A stretch of DNA of 46,225 nucleotides from RGIG3009 sp964470515 (GCA_964470515.1 CAYYDD010000004.1:1-46225), one strand, 5' to 3'; numbered from the stretch's first letter, positions 35,004-43,639 are shown. The notes: generated by a model not told the origin, from the sequence alone. Numbers and translations: made by a program.

Positions 35004-35966
35004 ATGGAATGGTATGGGATCGTACTACCGGCCACTGCTTTGATGGTCAGCCTTGTGCTACTGACAGCGTACATCTGCTTCCGTATGGCGTTTTTTGTTT
35101 CCGTGAAAGACCGCCGAAAGGATGCGGAATACGATATCCCGCCCGGTGAAATATATGAGCCGTACCGCGATACGATGACGGCGTGGATGGATAAGATGCG
35201 CGCCGAGCCGCACCGCGAGGTATCCGTTACCTCGTTTGACGGACTGACCCTGCGCGGCAACTACTACGAATACGAAAAAGGCGCTCCGATGGAGCTGATG
35301 TTCCACGGCTACCGCGGCTCGGCCGAGCGTGATCTGTGCGGCGGTATTCAGCGTTGCTTTGCGCTGAAGCGTAACGTGCTCATCGTCGATCAACGCGGTT
35401 GCGGCCGCAGCGAGGGCAACGTCATCACCTTCGGCATCAACGAGAGCCGCGACTGCCTCACGTGGATCGATTTTATCCGCCGTGAGTTTGGAGCGGATAC
35501 GCCGATCCTGCTCACCGGCATCTCGATGGGTGCGTCCACCGTGATGATCGCCGCCGGGTTGGACTTACCGGCAAACGTGGTGGGCCTGCTGGCCGATTGC
35601 GGCTTTACCTCGGCCCGCGATATCATTAAAAAGGTCATCCGCGATATGAAGCTGCCCGCCGACCTGCTTTACCCCTTCGTAAGACTCGGTGCGAGGCTCT
35701 ACGGCAAATTCGACGTAGAGGAAACGTCGTCGCTGGAGGCGATGCGCCGCTGCCGCCTGCCCATTATCTTTTTCCACGGTGAAGACGACGATTACGTCCC
35801 CTGCGATATGAGTCGCGAGCTGTACGCGGCGTGTGCCGCGCCCAAGCAGATCGTCACCGTCCCCGGTGCGGGACACGGGCTGGCGTTTATGGTGGATCAG
35901 GAAGCTTATGTTCAAACTCTCGCCGCATTCTCCGCCAAACACAAATTACCCGCCACATTGGGATAA
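35004..35966 (+). CDS. Membrane-anchored alpha/beta hydrolase
   Basis: A 320-residue hydrolase with one N-terminal membrane segment (about residues 5-27) and an alpha/beta fold of the YqkD/BAAT-like kind. Seen: the nucleophile elbow GISMGAS (Ser about 174), HGYRGSAERD oxyanion region, VDQRGCGRSEG, an acid in FFHGEDDDYVP, and the histidine in GAGHGLAF. ATG 35004 is preferred, with AGGAGATG 9-16 bases upstream; ATG 34992 abuts that site. Substrate unknown. It is transcribed alone, divergent from the lipid operon. Confidence 0.85.
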   Translation: MEWYGIVLPATALMVSLVLLTAYICFRMAFFVSVKDRRKDAEYDIPPGEIYEPYRDTMTAWMDKMRAEPHREVSVTSFDGLTLRGNYYEYEKGAPMELMFHGYRGSAERDLCGGIQRCFALKRNVLIVDQRGCGRSEGNVITFGINESRDCLTWIDFIRREFGADTPILLTGISMGASTVMIAAGLDLPANVVGLLADCGFTSARDIIKKVIRDMKLPADLLYPFVRLGARLYGKFDVEETSSLEAMRRCRLPIIFFHGEDDDYVPCDMSRELYAACAAPKQIVTVPGAGHGLAFMVDQEAYVQTLAAFSAKHKLPATLG

Positions 35967-35967
35967 C

Positions 35968-35999
35968 AAAAAAACCGTTGCTGTTGGCAACGGTTTTTT
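35968..35999. terminator. Bidirectional terminator
   Basis: Stem CCGTTGC with complement, flanked by A7 and T6, placed between two convergent genes. Confidence 0.88.
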
Positions 36000-36009
36000 A
36001 AACGCAAAC

Positions 36010-36438
36010 TTACTTCAGGATACGGAATTTGCCGATGAGGGGCAGCTCCTTTTCCTCGTACTTGACAACGTTCACGATACCGATGATGGTCAGTGCCAGG
36101 AACACCAGATTGACCAGATCCAGCAGCGAGGCGAGAAGCAAGCCAACAACGCCGAACCAGACCGAAATCGCACCGAGAATAACGCTGACAATGCCATACG
36201 CGAAATCCGCAATAAGCAACACCAAGCCCTGATTGGCGTGGAAGCGGGCAAACCGGGAGTCCTTCGCCGCAAAGATCGGCACCAACACCAAAATGCTCAG
36301 GTACGCCAGCACACCCATCAGCTTATCGTTGGAAGTATCTGCCGCCGGAGCCGGGGCTTTACCCTGAAGTGCGCCGCAAGCACCGCAGAACTGAGCGTTC
36401 TCCTCGATCTGAGCACCGCATTGGGGACAAAAAGCCAT
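36010..36438 (-). CDS. Zinc-ribbon membrane protein (DUF4870-like)
   Basis: A 142-residue protein. An N-terminal zinc ribbon uses C4, C7, C18 and C21 (FCPQCGAQIEENAQFCGACG), then a short Pro/Ala linker, then three hydrophobic spans in a DUF4870-like arrangement (FARFHANQGLVLLIADFAYG). The start is ATG 36438, with AGGAGG 8 bases upstream; the ATG at 36444 is too close to it. It has its own very good promoter. Function unknown. Confidence 0.85.
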   Translation of the reverse strand: MAFCPQCGAQIEENAQFCGACGALQGKAPAPAADTSNDKLMGVLAYLSILVLVPIFAAKDSRFARFHANQGLVLLIADFAYGIVSVILGAISVWFGVVGLLLASLLDLVNLVFLALTIIGIVNVVKYEEKELPLIGKFRILK

Positions 36439-36472
36439 ACACATTTCCTCCTCAACGTTAATTTCTGCTATC

Positions 36473-36501
36473 ATTATATCGTTTGCCGTTTTCCGTGTCA
36501 A
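36473..36501 (-). promoter_or_regulatory. Promoter of the zinc-ribbon membrane protein gene
   Basis: Minus strand TTGACA (36496-36501), 17-bp spacer, TATAAT (36473-36478): a perfect consensus match. Confidence 0.85.
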
Positions 36502-36634
36502 GAAAAAACGACAAACACCGCCAATATCGGTTGATTTGTGCCGCCGATTACCATATGATAAGCGAGAAAAAACAAAAAGAGGCGCAATACGCCGAAACGA
36601 TCCAAAAGATCAAAGACCATCTGTAAGCACACTA

Positions 36635-37117
36635 TTACCATGTCCGCACGCCGTCGATATGGATAAACCGTACCGCCTCATAGCTGTACGAGAACAGCGG
36701 GCGATCCAGTGCGTCAAACGTGTGAGCCGCCACCAGAATCGTCGGTGTCACGGCGGTCACGACCGGCGAATGATAAAACCACCCGGCGTTCGTGCCCAGC
36801 TGCACGATATCCCCGGGTCGCACCGCCCCGCGCGATACCACTTGCGCATACGGCCCGACCGAGCGGTTGTTCACCAAAAACCGATACAGATATTCCACCC
36901 CGCTCCACGCGGCGGCGCGGTCGTTCGCGTTGCGGTAATACCACCCGGTATCCCGGATAAAGTTCATTACCCGCGCTCCGGCGTACAAGCACTGCGATGC
37001 AAAATTTGTACAATCCCCGCCCAGCTTCTCAAAATCGTAATATGCCGGATTGCGCGTCATCGCCCACTCTCGCGCATACGCCACCGCCGCTGCGCGGTCA
37101 TACGGTACTTCTCGCAT
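36635..37117 (-). CDS. Amidase_6 (putative NlpC/P60-related) domain protein
   Basis: A 160-residue protein that is essentially one Amidase_6 domain (PF12671). Seen: YDRAAAVAYAREWAMTRNPAYYDF, the catalytic cysteine C36 in GGDCTNFASQCLYAG, and a histidine at about 116 in WFYHSPVVTAV. Relatives are usually exported, but no signal peptide is visible here, so it may be cytoplasmic or use another route. GGGGAG precedes the ATG. It follows the nitroreductase on the same strand across a terminator. Substrate unknown. Confidence 0.82.
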   Translation of the reverse strand: MREVPYDRAAAVAYAREWAMTRNPAYYDFEKLGGDCTNFASQCLYAGARVMNFIRDTGWYYRNANDRAAAWSGVEYLYRFLVNNRSVGPYAQVVSRGAVRPGDIVQLGTNAGWFYHSPVVTAVTPTILVAAHTFDALDRPLFSYSYEAVRFIHIDGVRTW

Positions 37118-37159
37118 ACCCCCACTCCCCTTTGTTGTATGCTATGCCCGCCGCCGCGT

Positions 37160-37185
37160 AAAAATGCCGCCGGTAATGGCGGCAT
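37160..37185 (-). terminator. Terminator after the nitroreductase gene
   Basis: Minus-strand 8-bp stem ATGCCGCC with complement, 6-base loop and TTTTT, 6 bases past the nitroreductase stop. Confidence 0.8.
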
Positions 37186-37190
37186 TGCTA

Positions 37191-37718
37191 TTATTTAAAC
37201 ATCACCAGCTCATCCCGTGCACGGCGATTTTTCGGGCGCGGTGCGCCCTCGGCCTTGGCGTAGCCCAGACAAATGACCAGCCGCACCGAATAGTGTAATC
37301 CGCAAAGCGCACGGAGCTTCTCATCGTCAAACCAACCGAGGATACATGTCCCCAGCCCCTGCGCCGCAGCCTCGGCGGTCAGATACGCCGCCGCAATGCC
37401 GATATCTATGGAACGGTAGTCGTTGTGCTTGAGCTTCGCACCCAACGCCGCACTTTTCACATACGGCTTCTCCGATATCACAATCATGATCGGTGCCTGT
37501 GCTGCAAACTTGTTCATCCCCATACCCATCGTCGCGTCGGCCACCGCCTTGGCGGTCGCTCCCGTGCACACGGTAAAATGATACGGCTGTCCGTTGCAGG
37601 CGGACGGTGCCAGCCGCCCCGCCTCCAGTACCGCGTCCAGCTTCTCCGGCTCGACTGTGCGACCCTCGTCGTAGCTACGGCAGGATTCACGTGTCATTGC
37701 GATTTCAGTAAAATTCAT
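37191..37718 (-). CDS. Nitroreductase family protein
   Basis: A 175-residue FMN-dependent nitroreductase-fold protein. Seen: RESCRSYDEGRTVEP with the flavin-binding Arg/Ser, APSACNGQPYHFTVC, and LTAEAAAQGLGTCILGWFD near the dimer interface. Such enzymes take hydride from NAD(P)H to nitro compounds, quinones or flavins; the substrate is not predictable. The start is ATG 37718 with AGGAGGG 5 bases upstream. It begins 10 bases after the TIR-SecA stop and has no room for its own promoter outside that gene, so the two are probably one transcript. Confidence 0.9.
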   Translation of the reverse strand: MNFTEIAMTRESCRSYDEGRTVEPEKLDAVLEAGRLAPSACNGQPYHFTVCTGATAKAVADATMGMGMNKFAAQAPIMIVISEKPYVKSAALGAKLKHNDYRSIDIGIAAAYLTAEAAAQGLGTCILGWFDDEKLRALCGLHYSVRLVICLGYAKAEGAPRPKNRRARDELVMFK

Positions 37719-37728
37719 AATACCCTCC

Positions 37729-40700
37729 TTAGTTATTAGGGAGGACACGACATCTGACCGCCCGGGAGACCGCGCCCTCAAGCAGCCGACACAGCAGCTC
37801 CTCCGAATACTGGCGGAGATGCTTTTGCAGCTTTCTGGCCTCCGGGTACAGTGCTTTCGCCTCGGCGGCCTCGTGCAGCATCTCCTCGATATACTCGCCC
37901 CACACGGGGCTTATGTTCTGCTTCAGTATCTGTGCCAGAATATCCTTGTCAGCCGACATCGGGCTCTGCTCCGCCCAGTACGCCTCCAGTGCCGCACGTA
38001 GCAGCTTCGGCATATCCTTATCCTTTGCCGTTGCTACGCGCTCACCAAAATACGGTCGAATGGACAACAGTGCCGAGCCGTGCGCACGTGAACGCAGCTC
38101 TCCGCTAAGCTCATCAGCCGCCAGCATCCGCGCATCGCGTATGCTCGGCGCTGACGCGGTGAAATACTGCTCCACCAGCTCATCCGCATAGTCCGATGAG
38201 CGTTCCAGACGGGTCAAGATATCCCGAACAGCCTGCCGCGCCTGCGGACGGTACATCATCTCGGGCAGGTTTTCCAAGCGCCGATATGCCCAGTGCTGCA
38301 AACGCTCACGCGATTGGAGGATGGCGTTGTTCAGAAACCTGTTCGACCCCAGATCACCTTCAAAACCCAGCTCGTTACACATCTGCTGATACGCCTCCAG
38401 CCTGTTGCCGAACAGCCGCCGCAGGCTGTCATCCTCCAGCGAGAAAAACACGTAGCTCTCCCCCCGATCACCCTGCCGGCCGCAACGGCCGCGCATCTGC
38501 TGCTCGGTGCGCAGATCGTCAAAGCAGGAGGTACCGATCACGCACAAGCCGCTATGCCCGTTCAGTTCGGCACGAGCCTGCTCGGTATCGCGGCGATAGA
38601 TCGCCGTCAAATCGTCGAGCTTTCGACGCAGGAATTCGCTATCCACCCCTGACAGACCGGCCATCGCCTCGTCGATGGCCTCGCGGCTGTATCCGGCACG
38701 CAGCAAATGCTCCTTAGCCATCGCCTTCGCATTACCTCCCAGACGGATATCCACGCCGCGGTTGGCCAGTGCCGTCGCCACCGTGACCGCACCGGGCAGA
38801 CCGGCGCGTTCGAGCACCTCGGCACCCTGATCGGCGTTCTGGGCATTCAGCAGCTCGTGCGGGATCTCCCGTTGCCTCAGTACCCGGCTGACCGCCACCG
38901 AATCATATACCGACTCGGTGATGACCAGCACCGGCTGCCGCGCTTCATACTTTTCAGCGATCAATGCAAACAGTCTCTCGTCGCGGTCGCGACCGGTCAG
39001 GAACACCTCCGGTGCGTGATCAACCCGCCGCGTTTTCACGTTCGGCGGGATGGGCACGACCTCCAGCCCGTAAATCGTTTTCAGCTCCTTCTGCATACTG
39101 ACAGCCGTGGCCGTCGTACCCGCCAGCTTACGGAAGCCCGCCATCAGCTCCATCGTCACATACGCGTCATCAATACGCCGCTCGATCAGCCGCGCCGACG
39201 GATACGGCAAGCCCTCCTTACTGCACAGAAAGAAGGTATAATAGTCTGAAAAATCCTCAAAGCTGCCCTTGGCGGTATTCTCACTCTTGATCCTGCCGTC
39301 AACCACAAAATAATCCCGATCCCGTTCCCGATGGAAGAACGCCAGTATGCACCACGTCAGATATGTTTCCACCAGATCGTGCCGACTGCCGATCTCAACG
39401 TTGTTTTCCTCGCAATAGGCGTGCAGTGCGTCGTACGCCTCCTCCTTCAGCCGGAACGACCCGCTGATCGGGTCACGGGAATAATAGCGCTCGGGGTCGA
39501 TGCTCACCGTATCGGTGACCACGTGCAGCACCGCCTGTGCCAACGCCGTATGATCCTGCGCCGCCGCATCCTGCACCAGTGTATAATTCTGGCTGCCCTC
39601 GGCAATCAGCAGCTGCTCCGCCTCGTCCACGATGGCCACGTCCATACGCGGTAGCCAAGCCTTACGCTGCCTCTCACAGTACATCGTTTTAAACATCAAA
39701 TCCCGTGCCGTTTCATACACGATATCGTATGCCGAATAATCCTCCCTCAAGCCGGTCTTACCGTCAAAAAACACGCACACAGTGCATCCCAGATACTCAA
39801 ACACGCCGCGCATCCACGCAAAATTGCGCTGTGTCAGATACGCCGACGAATCTACGATATGCACCTTTTCGCCGTACAGATAATGCAAAAACGCCGCCAG
39901 TGGGATGGTGTAGGTCTTGCCCTCGCCGTTCTGTATCTCGGCGATCTTGCCCTCGGCGATGGCCGCGCCACCCATATACTGCACCAGATGGTGACGGTAG
40001 CCCAGCGTGCGGAAGCCCGCCTCGCTCACCAGCGCAAACGCCTCGGGTATCAGTGCCTCCCGCCGTGCACCACGCGCCGCGCGTTCCTTGAGCCGTGCCA
40101 CTCTGTCGAGTAGTTCCTCTCGGCTGAGTGCCGACAGCTCCAGTGCCTTCGCCTTCTGCGCCAACTCCTCGTACCGCTTCAGAAGCCGCTTGTCGGAAAA
40201 CTCGGTAGCATAGGTACGGTAATAGTCCAGATACTCCGTCGCCCCGTCGCCGAAATCCTCGTCGCTCTGCTCGGTAAACAGCGCCTCGCAGTAATTCTCC
40301 AGCTCCGCCAGTGTCCGCTCGGTTTCCTCCTGGATCTCCACCTCACCGGCAGCCTCCAGATACGCCGACATACCCTGCAACACCTCACGCGCACTCTCGG
40401 TGTCGCCGTCCTTGACACATCTTTCCACCACCGCGGATACGGCGGAGATGAAATTGTCAAACAGCTCAGCGTTGACGGGCGGCACCTTCGCCAGCTCTTC
40501 CAGCAGCTCCATTGCCTTTTCGGTGCCGCCGCTCTCGGTAAACCGTCGCACACCGAAGCAGAAAAGTCCCGAATACGCCTCGTAGCTCTTTTCCGCGCTC
40601 TTGAAGAATTTTTCCTCCTCATCGGCCTTGCTGAGCGTCCGCAGCGTGAAGCCGTAGGTATCCTCAAACTCCTCGTCCGCGATCCCCATCGAACAGAGCG

Positions 40701-42885
40701 TTTGCAGATAGGCATATCCGATCAGATACGCCCGCGAATATGAATAGACACCGTTGGCCTGCACTAATCGCATCCAGGCGCGGCTGGCGCGCAGGGACAA
40801 ATACGGCACCGCGCACACGGCAAACAGCACCGATTCTCCCACGATATACAGAAAATCGGGCACACCTTCCGGTAACGTCTGCAACGCACCGTCACGACAG
40901 ACCAGCTCGACCACCTGCTCATAGGCACCCACAAACGCCCCGATATTCAGCGTCGTCAGCGCGCGCACCAGCCCGCCGAGTGCCGTTTTAAACGGTGACT
41001 CGGGTAGCTCCTTCATCGCGGTATCGACCAGTCCGAGCATCTCAGGGGTATTCAGCTGCGATACCATCCGCTGTGACACGTTGACGTTCCGATAATCCGC
41101 GTCGGGGGTCTGCATCAGTGCCGCACCGACCAGCAGTGCGCTCAAGGTGTCAACAAATCCGCGCAACTGTGTCCGCAGCGCACCGTCACCGAAGCGGGCA
41201 TCCACCTCGGCCTTAGCACGGCTGCACAGCTCCTCGATCGCAAGACCGGTCGCGTCGACGGTCGTTTCATCCAGATAGAGCGAACACTTCTGCACCAGCT
41301 CGATCAGCGCAGGTAGCTCGACCGCCTTGAAGAAGGTCTGAAGCCGCCGCCAGGATTCAAACATCGCACCCATACTAATCTCCAGCATTTCCACACTGCA
41401 AGCCCCGTTGATGACCTCGAAGAATTTGGCCACCAGCTCCTCGTCCGGCACGATTTTGGACAGACACACCTCCGCCAAGAAACGATCCACGCAAACGGTA
41501 CGGGTCGCACGGTCGTTGGTCAGCCAGCCGTGCTCGATGAGCGAGCGCAGCGCCTTGGCATCGTAGCACCCGCCCGCCTGCAGCATCTTCACAAGCTGCT
41601 TTTCATCCATCGGGATACGCGCGAAGTACGCAGCGGCCAGCAGGATACCGCGCTCGGTCTCACTGAATTTCGACAGATCAAACAGGTCGGAGATCAGGTC
41701 AAAAATACGCTCGGACAGCTCGTTACTGCTGTTCGGATGAATATTTTTCAAAATATCCGGCACATCCTGCGGATACACGCCGAACGCATCCGCCAGCACC
41801 TTGGCCGTGATCTCCACCGAACGGGTATGACCGTCGATGCTGTCGAAGAAATCCGTCAGCACCTCCGACAGCTCCTCCTGCTCGTCGGGATAGGCCTCGT
41901 AGTAGTAGAAAAACAGCTCCTTCAAATGCTCATCCTGCAAGCGGTCTACGGAGACCACCGGGAACACGCGCCGCAGCGCGGCGGCGTACTGCGTAACAAA
42001 TACGATGCGGCAGCCCACCGTCGCCAGTGCGTCCAGCACAAAGCGGTCGTCGCGCTCATCGGGTGTCACCTCGGGCACGATCAGTAGGGTATCCTTTCCC
42101 AGCTTTTGCAGGATCTTCGCCTTGCGCAGGATAACGTCGTTCTCGCTCAACTTGTCAAATATCTCATCGGGGATGTTGGTAAACCGCAGTCCCTGCGTAA
42201 AAAACTCGCGCAGCGAGCCACCGCAAAAATGCACAAACACCGTGTGTGCATACGCCGCCTTACGCTGTCGCGCATACTCACGCACGGCGCACCGCCTCCC
42301 GTAGCCGCTGATCTGCGAGGCGATCACCACGTTCGAACACGCAAACGCCTCATCGATCTGGCCAAATACGTCGTCGCGGGAATGTTCCACAAAGTAACCC
42401 CCACCCACGTCCGTACCGACGATCTCCGGCGTAAAGGTCTCATAGGAATTTTCCGGCTCCCCTATGCGACGCTTCTCCAACAGATATTTGACGCGCGCCG
42501 CCAACGTGGCATAGCCCTCCTCGGTACCGTTCAGCCGCCCCACGTGATTGGCATCGCTGATATGATTCAGATTTGCCGCAAAGGTCGGGGTCAGCGGGCT
42601 GTCGGTGATCTTGAACATCAGCATATTAAGCGTCCCGTCCATTTCGCACTTCCGAGCCTCGATCACCTCGTTAAAAACATACGACGGCTGCATCGCCTCA
42701 TCGCTGACGATAACGATAAAGATCTCGCTCTGTCGGATCTTCTGAATGAACTCCTCGTACGCGTTACTCTTACAGCCCTCGTCGGACTCCCATATCTCTT
42801 CCCCCGGGAGAGCCGTGCGCAGGTGAGCCACCAGTTCATTCTTGACCTCTCTGTCACAGCCGCGCCAGCTTACAAAAACGCTCAT
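37729..42885 (-). CDS. TIR - degenerate NB-ARC-like - helical - SecA motor fusion protein
   Basis: A 1718-residue single polypeptide. Residues 1-135 form a TIR domain (SVFVSWRGCD, IFIVIVSDEA, SYVFNEVIEA with presumed catalytic E73). Residues 150-385 look like an NB-ARC/STAND module, but the P-loop reads SGYGRRCAV (Lys and Ser/Thr lost) and the Walker B reads LLIVPEV. Residues 390-910 are helical, possibly winged-helix plus repeats. Residues 915-1718 are SecA-like: Walker A NGEGKT (986-991), DEAE (1087-1090), AGTTATA (1255-1261), NRGVDIRLGG, and MRGRCGRQGD (1464-1473), then a scaffold helix. It lacks the C-terminal zinc finger of SecA. Codon use matches the host. A start with AGGATGG upstream is at 42885. 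Function unknown; an immune-type NADase effector driven by a SecA motor is inferred. Confidence 0.85.
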   Translation of the reverse strand: MSVFVSWRGCDREVKNELVAHLRTALPGEEIWESDEGCKSNAYEEFIQKIRQSEIFIVIVSDEAMQPSYVFNEVIEARKCEMDGTLNMLMFKITDSPLTPTFAANLNHISDANHVGRLNGTEEGYATLAARVKYLLEKRRIGEPENSYETFTPEIVGTDVGGGYFVEHSRDDVFGQIDEAFACSNVVIASQISGYGRRCAVREYARQRKAAYAHTVFVHFCGGSLREFFTQGLRFTNIPDEIFDKLSENDVILRKAKILQKLGKDTLLIVPEVTPDERDDRFVLDALATVGCRIVFVTQYAAALRRVFPVVSVDRLQDEHLKELFFYYYEAYPDEQEELSEVLTDFFDSIDGHTRSVEITAKVLADAFGVYPQDVPDILKNIHPNSSNELSERIFDLISDLFDLSKFSETERGILLAAAYFARIPMDEKQLVKMLQAGGCYDAKALRSLIEHGWLTNDRATRTVCVDRFLAEVCLSKIVPDEELVAKFFEVINGACSVEMLEISMGAMFESWRRLQTFFKAVELPALIELVQKCSLYLDETTVDATGLAIEELCSRAKAEVDARFGDGALRTQLRGFVDTLSALLVGAALMQTPDADYRNVNVSQRMVSQLNTPEMLGLVDTAMKELPESPFKTALGGLVRALTTLNIGAFVGAYEQVVELVCRDGALQTLPEGVPDFLYIVGESVLFAVCAVPYLSLRASRAWMRLVQANGVYSYSRAYLIGYAYLQTLCSMGIADEEFEDTYGFTLRTLSKADEEEKFFKSAEKSYEAYSGLFCFGVRRFTESGGTEKAMELLEELAKVPPVNAELFDNFISAVSAVVERCVKDGDTESAREVLQGMSAYLEAAGEVEIQEETERTLAELENYCEALFTEQSDEDFGDGATEYLDYYRTYATEFSDKRLLKRYEELAQKAKALELSALSREELLDRVARLKERAARGARREALIPEAFALVSEAGFRTLGYRHHLVQYMGGAAIAEGKIAEIQNGEGKTYTIPLAAFLHYLYGEKVHIVDSSAYLTQRNFAWMRGVFEYLGCTVCVFFDGKTGLREDYSAYDIVYETARDLMFKTMYCERQRKAWLPRMDVAIVDEAEQLLIAEGSQNYTLVQDAAAQDHTALAQAVLHVVTDTVSIDPERYYSRDPISGSFRLKEEAYDALHAYCEENNVEIGSRHDLVETYLTWCILAFFHRERDRDYFVVDGRIKSENTAKGSFEDFSDYYTFFLCSKEGLPYPSARLIERRIDDAYVTMELMAGFRKLAGTTATAVSMQKELKTIYGLEVVPIPPNVKTRRVDHAPEVFLTGRDRDERLFALIAEKYEARQPVLVITESVYDSVAVSRVLRQREIPHELLNAQNADQGAEVLERAGLPGAVTVATALANRGVDIRLGGNAKAMAKEHLLRAGYSREAIDEAMAGLSGVDSEFLRRKLDDLTAIYRRDTEQARAELNGHSGLCVIGTSCFDDLRTEQQMRGRCGRQGDRGESYVFFSLEDDSLRRLFGNRLEAYQQMCNELGFEGDLGSNRFLNNAILQSRERLQHWAYRRLENLPEMMYRPQARQAVRDILTRLERSSDYADELVEQYFTASAPSIRDARMLAADELSGELRSRAHGSALLSIRPYFGERVATAKDKDMPKLLRAALEAYWAEQSPMSADKDILAQILKQNISPVWGEYIEEMLHEAAEAKALYPEARKLQKHLRQYSEELLCRLLEGAVSRAVRCRVLPNN

Positions 42886-42923
42886 TTTACACCATCCTAT
42901 GCTTTGAATTATCCCTTATTATC

Positions 42924-42952
42924 AGTTTAACATAACTATACAAAAATGGCAA
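42924..42952 (-). promoter_or_regulatory. Possible promoter of the TIR-SecA gene
   Basis: Minus strand TTGCCA (42947-42952), 17-bp spacer, TAAACT (42924-42929). The -10 matches weakly (4 of 6). Confidence 0.3.
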
Positions 42953-42976
42953 TCTCAACTTTCCGTTGCACAACAA

Positions 42977-42998
42977 AAGGCACTCCAATGAGTGCCTT
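42977..42998 (-). terminator. Hairpin, probable relic terminator
   Basis: Nine-bp stem AAGGCACTC with complement, then TTTTG on the minus strand, directly after the stop of the truncated fragment at 42997-43083. Confidence 0.45.
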
Positions 42999-43083
42999 AA
43001 GTGTCACCGTTTATAGATCGGAACAGCCGCCCCGGCATCAGCCCGAACGCCAAACACCCGACGGGGATCGTCACGATACCGCA
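42997..43083 (-). pseudogene. Possible C-terminal remnant of a membrane protein
   Basis: On the minus strand a GC-rich frame reads CGIVTIPVGCLAFGLMPGRL and continues to a TAA at 42997-42999, followed by a hairpin. It is hydrophobic and host-like in codon use, but is cut at about 43080, where a recombinase remnant on the other strand begins. Too short to identify; it may be chance. Confidence 0.35.
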
Positions 43084-43164
43084 CAGGTCTATATACACAT
43101 CAGTATTGATGAAATGAAAAAGAGTATTTCGAACATTTCTTATATGAATGAAACGAAGGCATAA
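43080..43164 (+). pseudogene. 3' end remnant of a tyrosine recombinase
   Basis: The frame AQVYIHISIDEMKKSISNIS to a TAA matches the C-terminus of the recombinase at 45478-46011 (TQIYTHIDVDEMKKSIENID). Only the tail after the catalytic histidine, including the nucleophile tyrosine, is left. It marks a former integrase gene end. Confidence 0.7.
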
Positions 43165-43222
43165 GGAGTTCTCCGTTCGAATTGAGAATGGGACAAAAAT
43201 TCAGAATTATCCCCATTCTATA

Positions 43223-43251
43223 TTGCAATATTTCAAAGTATGTTTTATTAT
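43223..43251 (+). promoter_or_regulatory. Promoter of the small acidic ORF
   Basis: TTGCAA (43223-43228), 17-bp spacer, TATTAT (43246-43251), 32 bases before the ATG. Confidence 0.55.
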
Positions 43252-43283
43252 ATTATTATCAAATTATATCGGGAGGTAAATCT

Positions 43284-43493
43284 ATGTGCGAAGAAAAAAG
43301 TAAGTTTGACGTTGGCCCTGACGGACGTACTTACGGTTATGCGACCAAAGGAGGTTGGGATATCGATACCTCTGAAAGAACTCAACGCACCAGTGATGGC
43401 GGTCACGTCGCAGGACGCTATCAATTTGAAGAATCCGTAGACGTTTCAAAAGAGGATAATCCCGAGACCGAAGAGGAAAACGGAGAAAACTAA
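43284..43493 (+). CDS. Small acidic hypothetical protein
   Basis: A 69-residue protein I do not recognise. It starts MCEEKSKFDVGPDG, carries two Gly-rich turns (TYGYATKGGWDIDTSE and SDGGHVAGRYQF) and ends in a run of Glu, Asp and Asn. No membrane segment or signal. The evidence that it is real is a GGGAGGT 7 bases before the ATG, a promoter upstream and a terminator after it. Base composition is more AT-rich than the main chromosome genes. It lies in mobile-element debris, so acquired cargo or an antitoxin-like protein are possible, but nothing in the sequence decides. Confidence 0.6.
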   Translation: MCEEKSKFDVGPDGRTYGYATKGGWDIDTSERTQRTSDGGHVAGRYQFEESVDVSKEDNPETEEENGEN

Positions 43494-43510
43494 TTCCTCG
43501 TATTTCAAAA

Positions 43511-43546
43511 AGGCTGCCCGGCATTATTTGTCGGGTAGCTTTCTTT
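43511..43546 (+). terminator. Terminator of the small acidic ORF
   Basis: Eight-bp stem GCTGCCCG with complement (one G-U) and TTTCTTTAT. Confidence 0.65.
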
Positions 43547-43639
43547 ATATGCACTGGATAATTTAGCGTAGTTGTCCCACCGCAAAGCTATTGCCTAATT
43601 ACGCAATAATTACGCAACGGCGATACCGTTTAATGATTT

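Noticed and set aside
36555..36626. A 23-codon plus-strand frame (MISEKKQKEAQYAETI...)
   Set aside because: Coding-like and Lys/Glu-rich, but there is no Shine-Dalgarno or promoter; at most a gene-end remnant.
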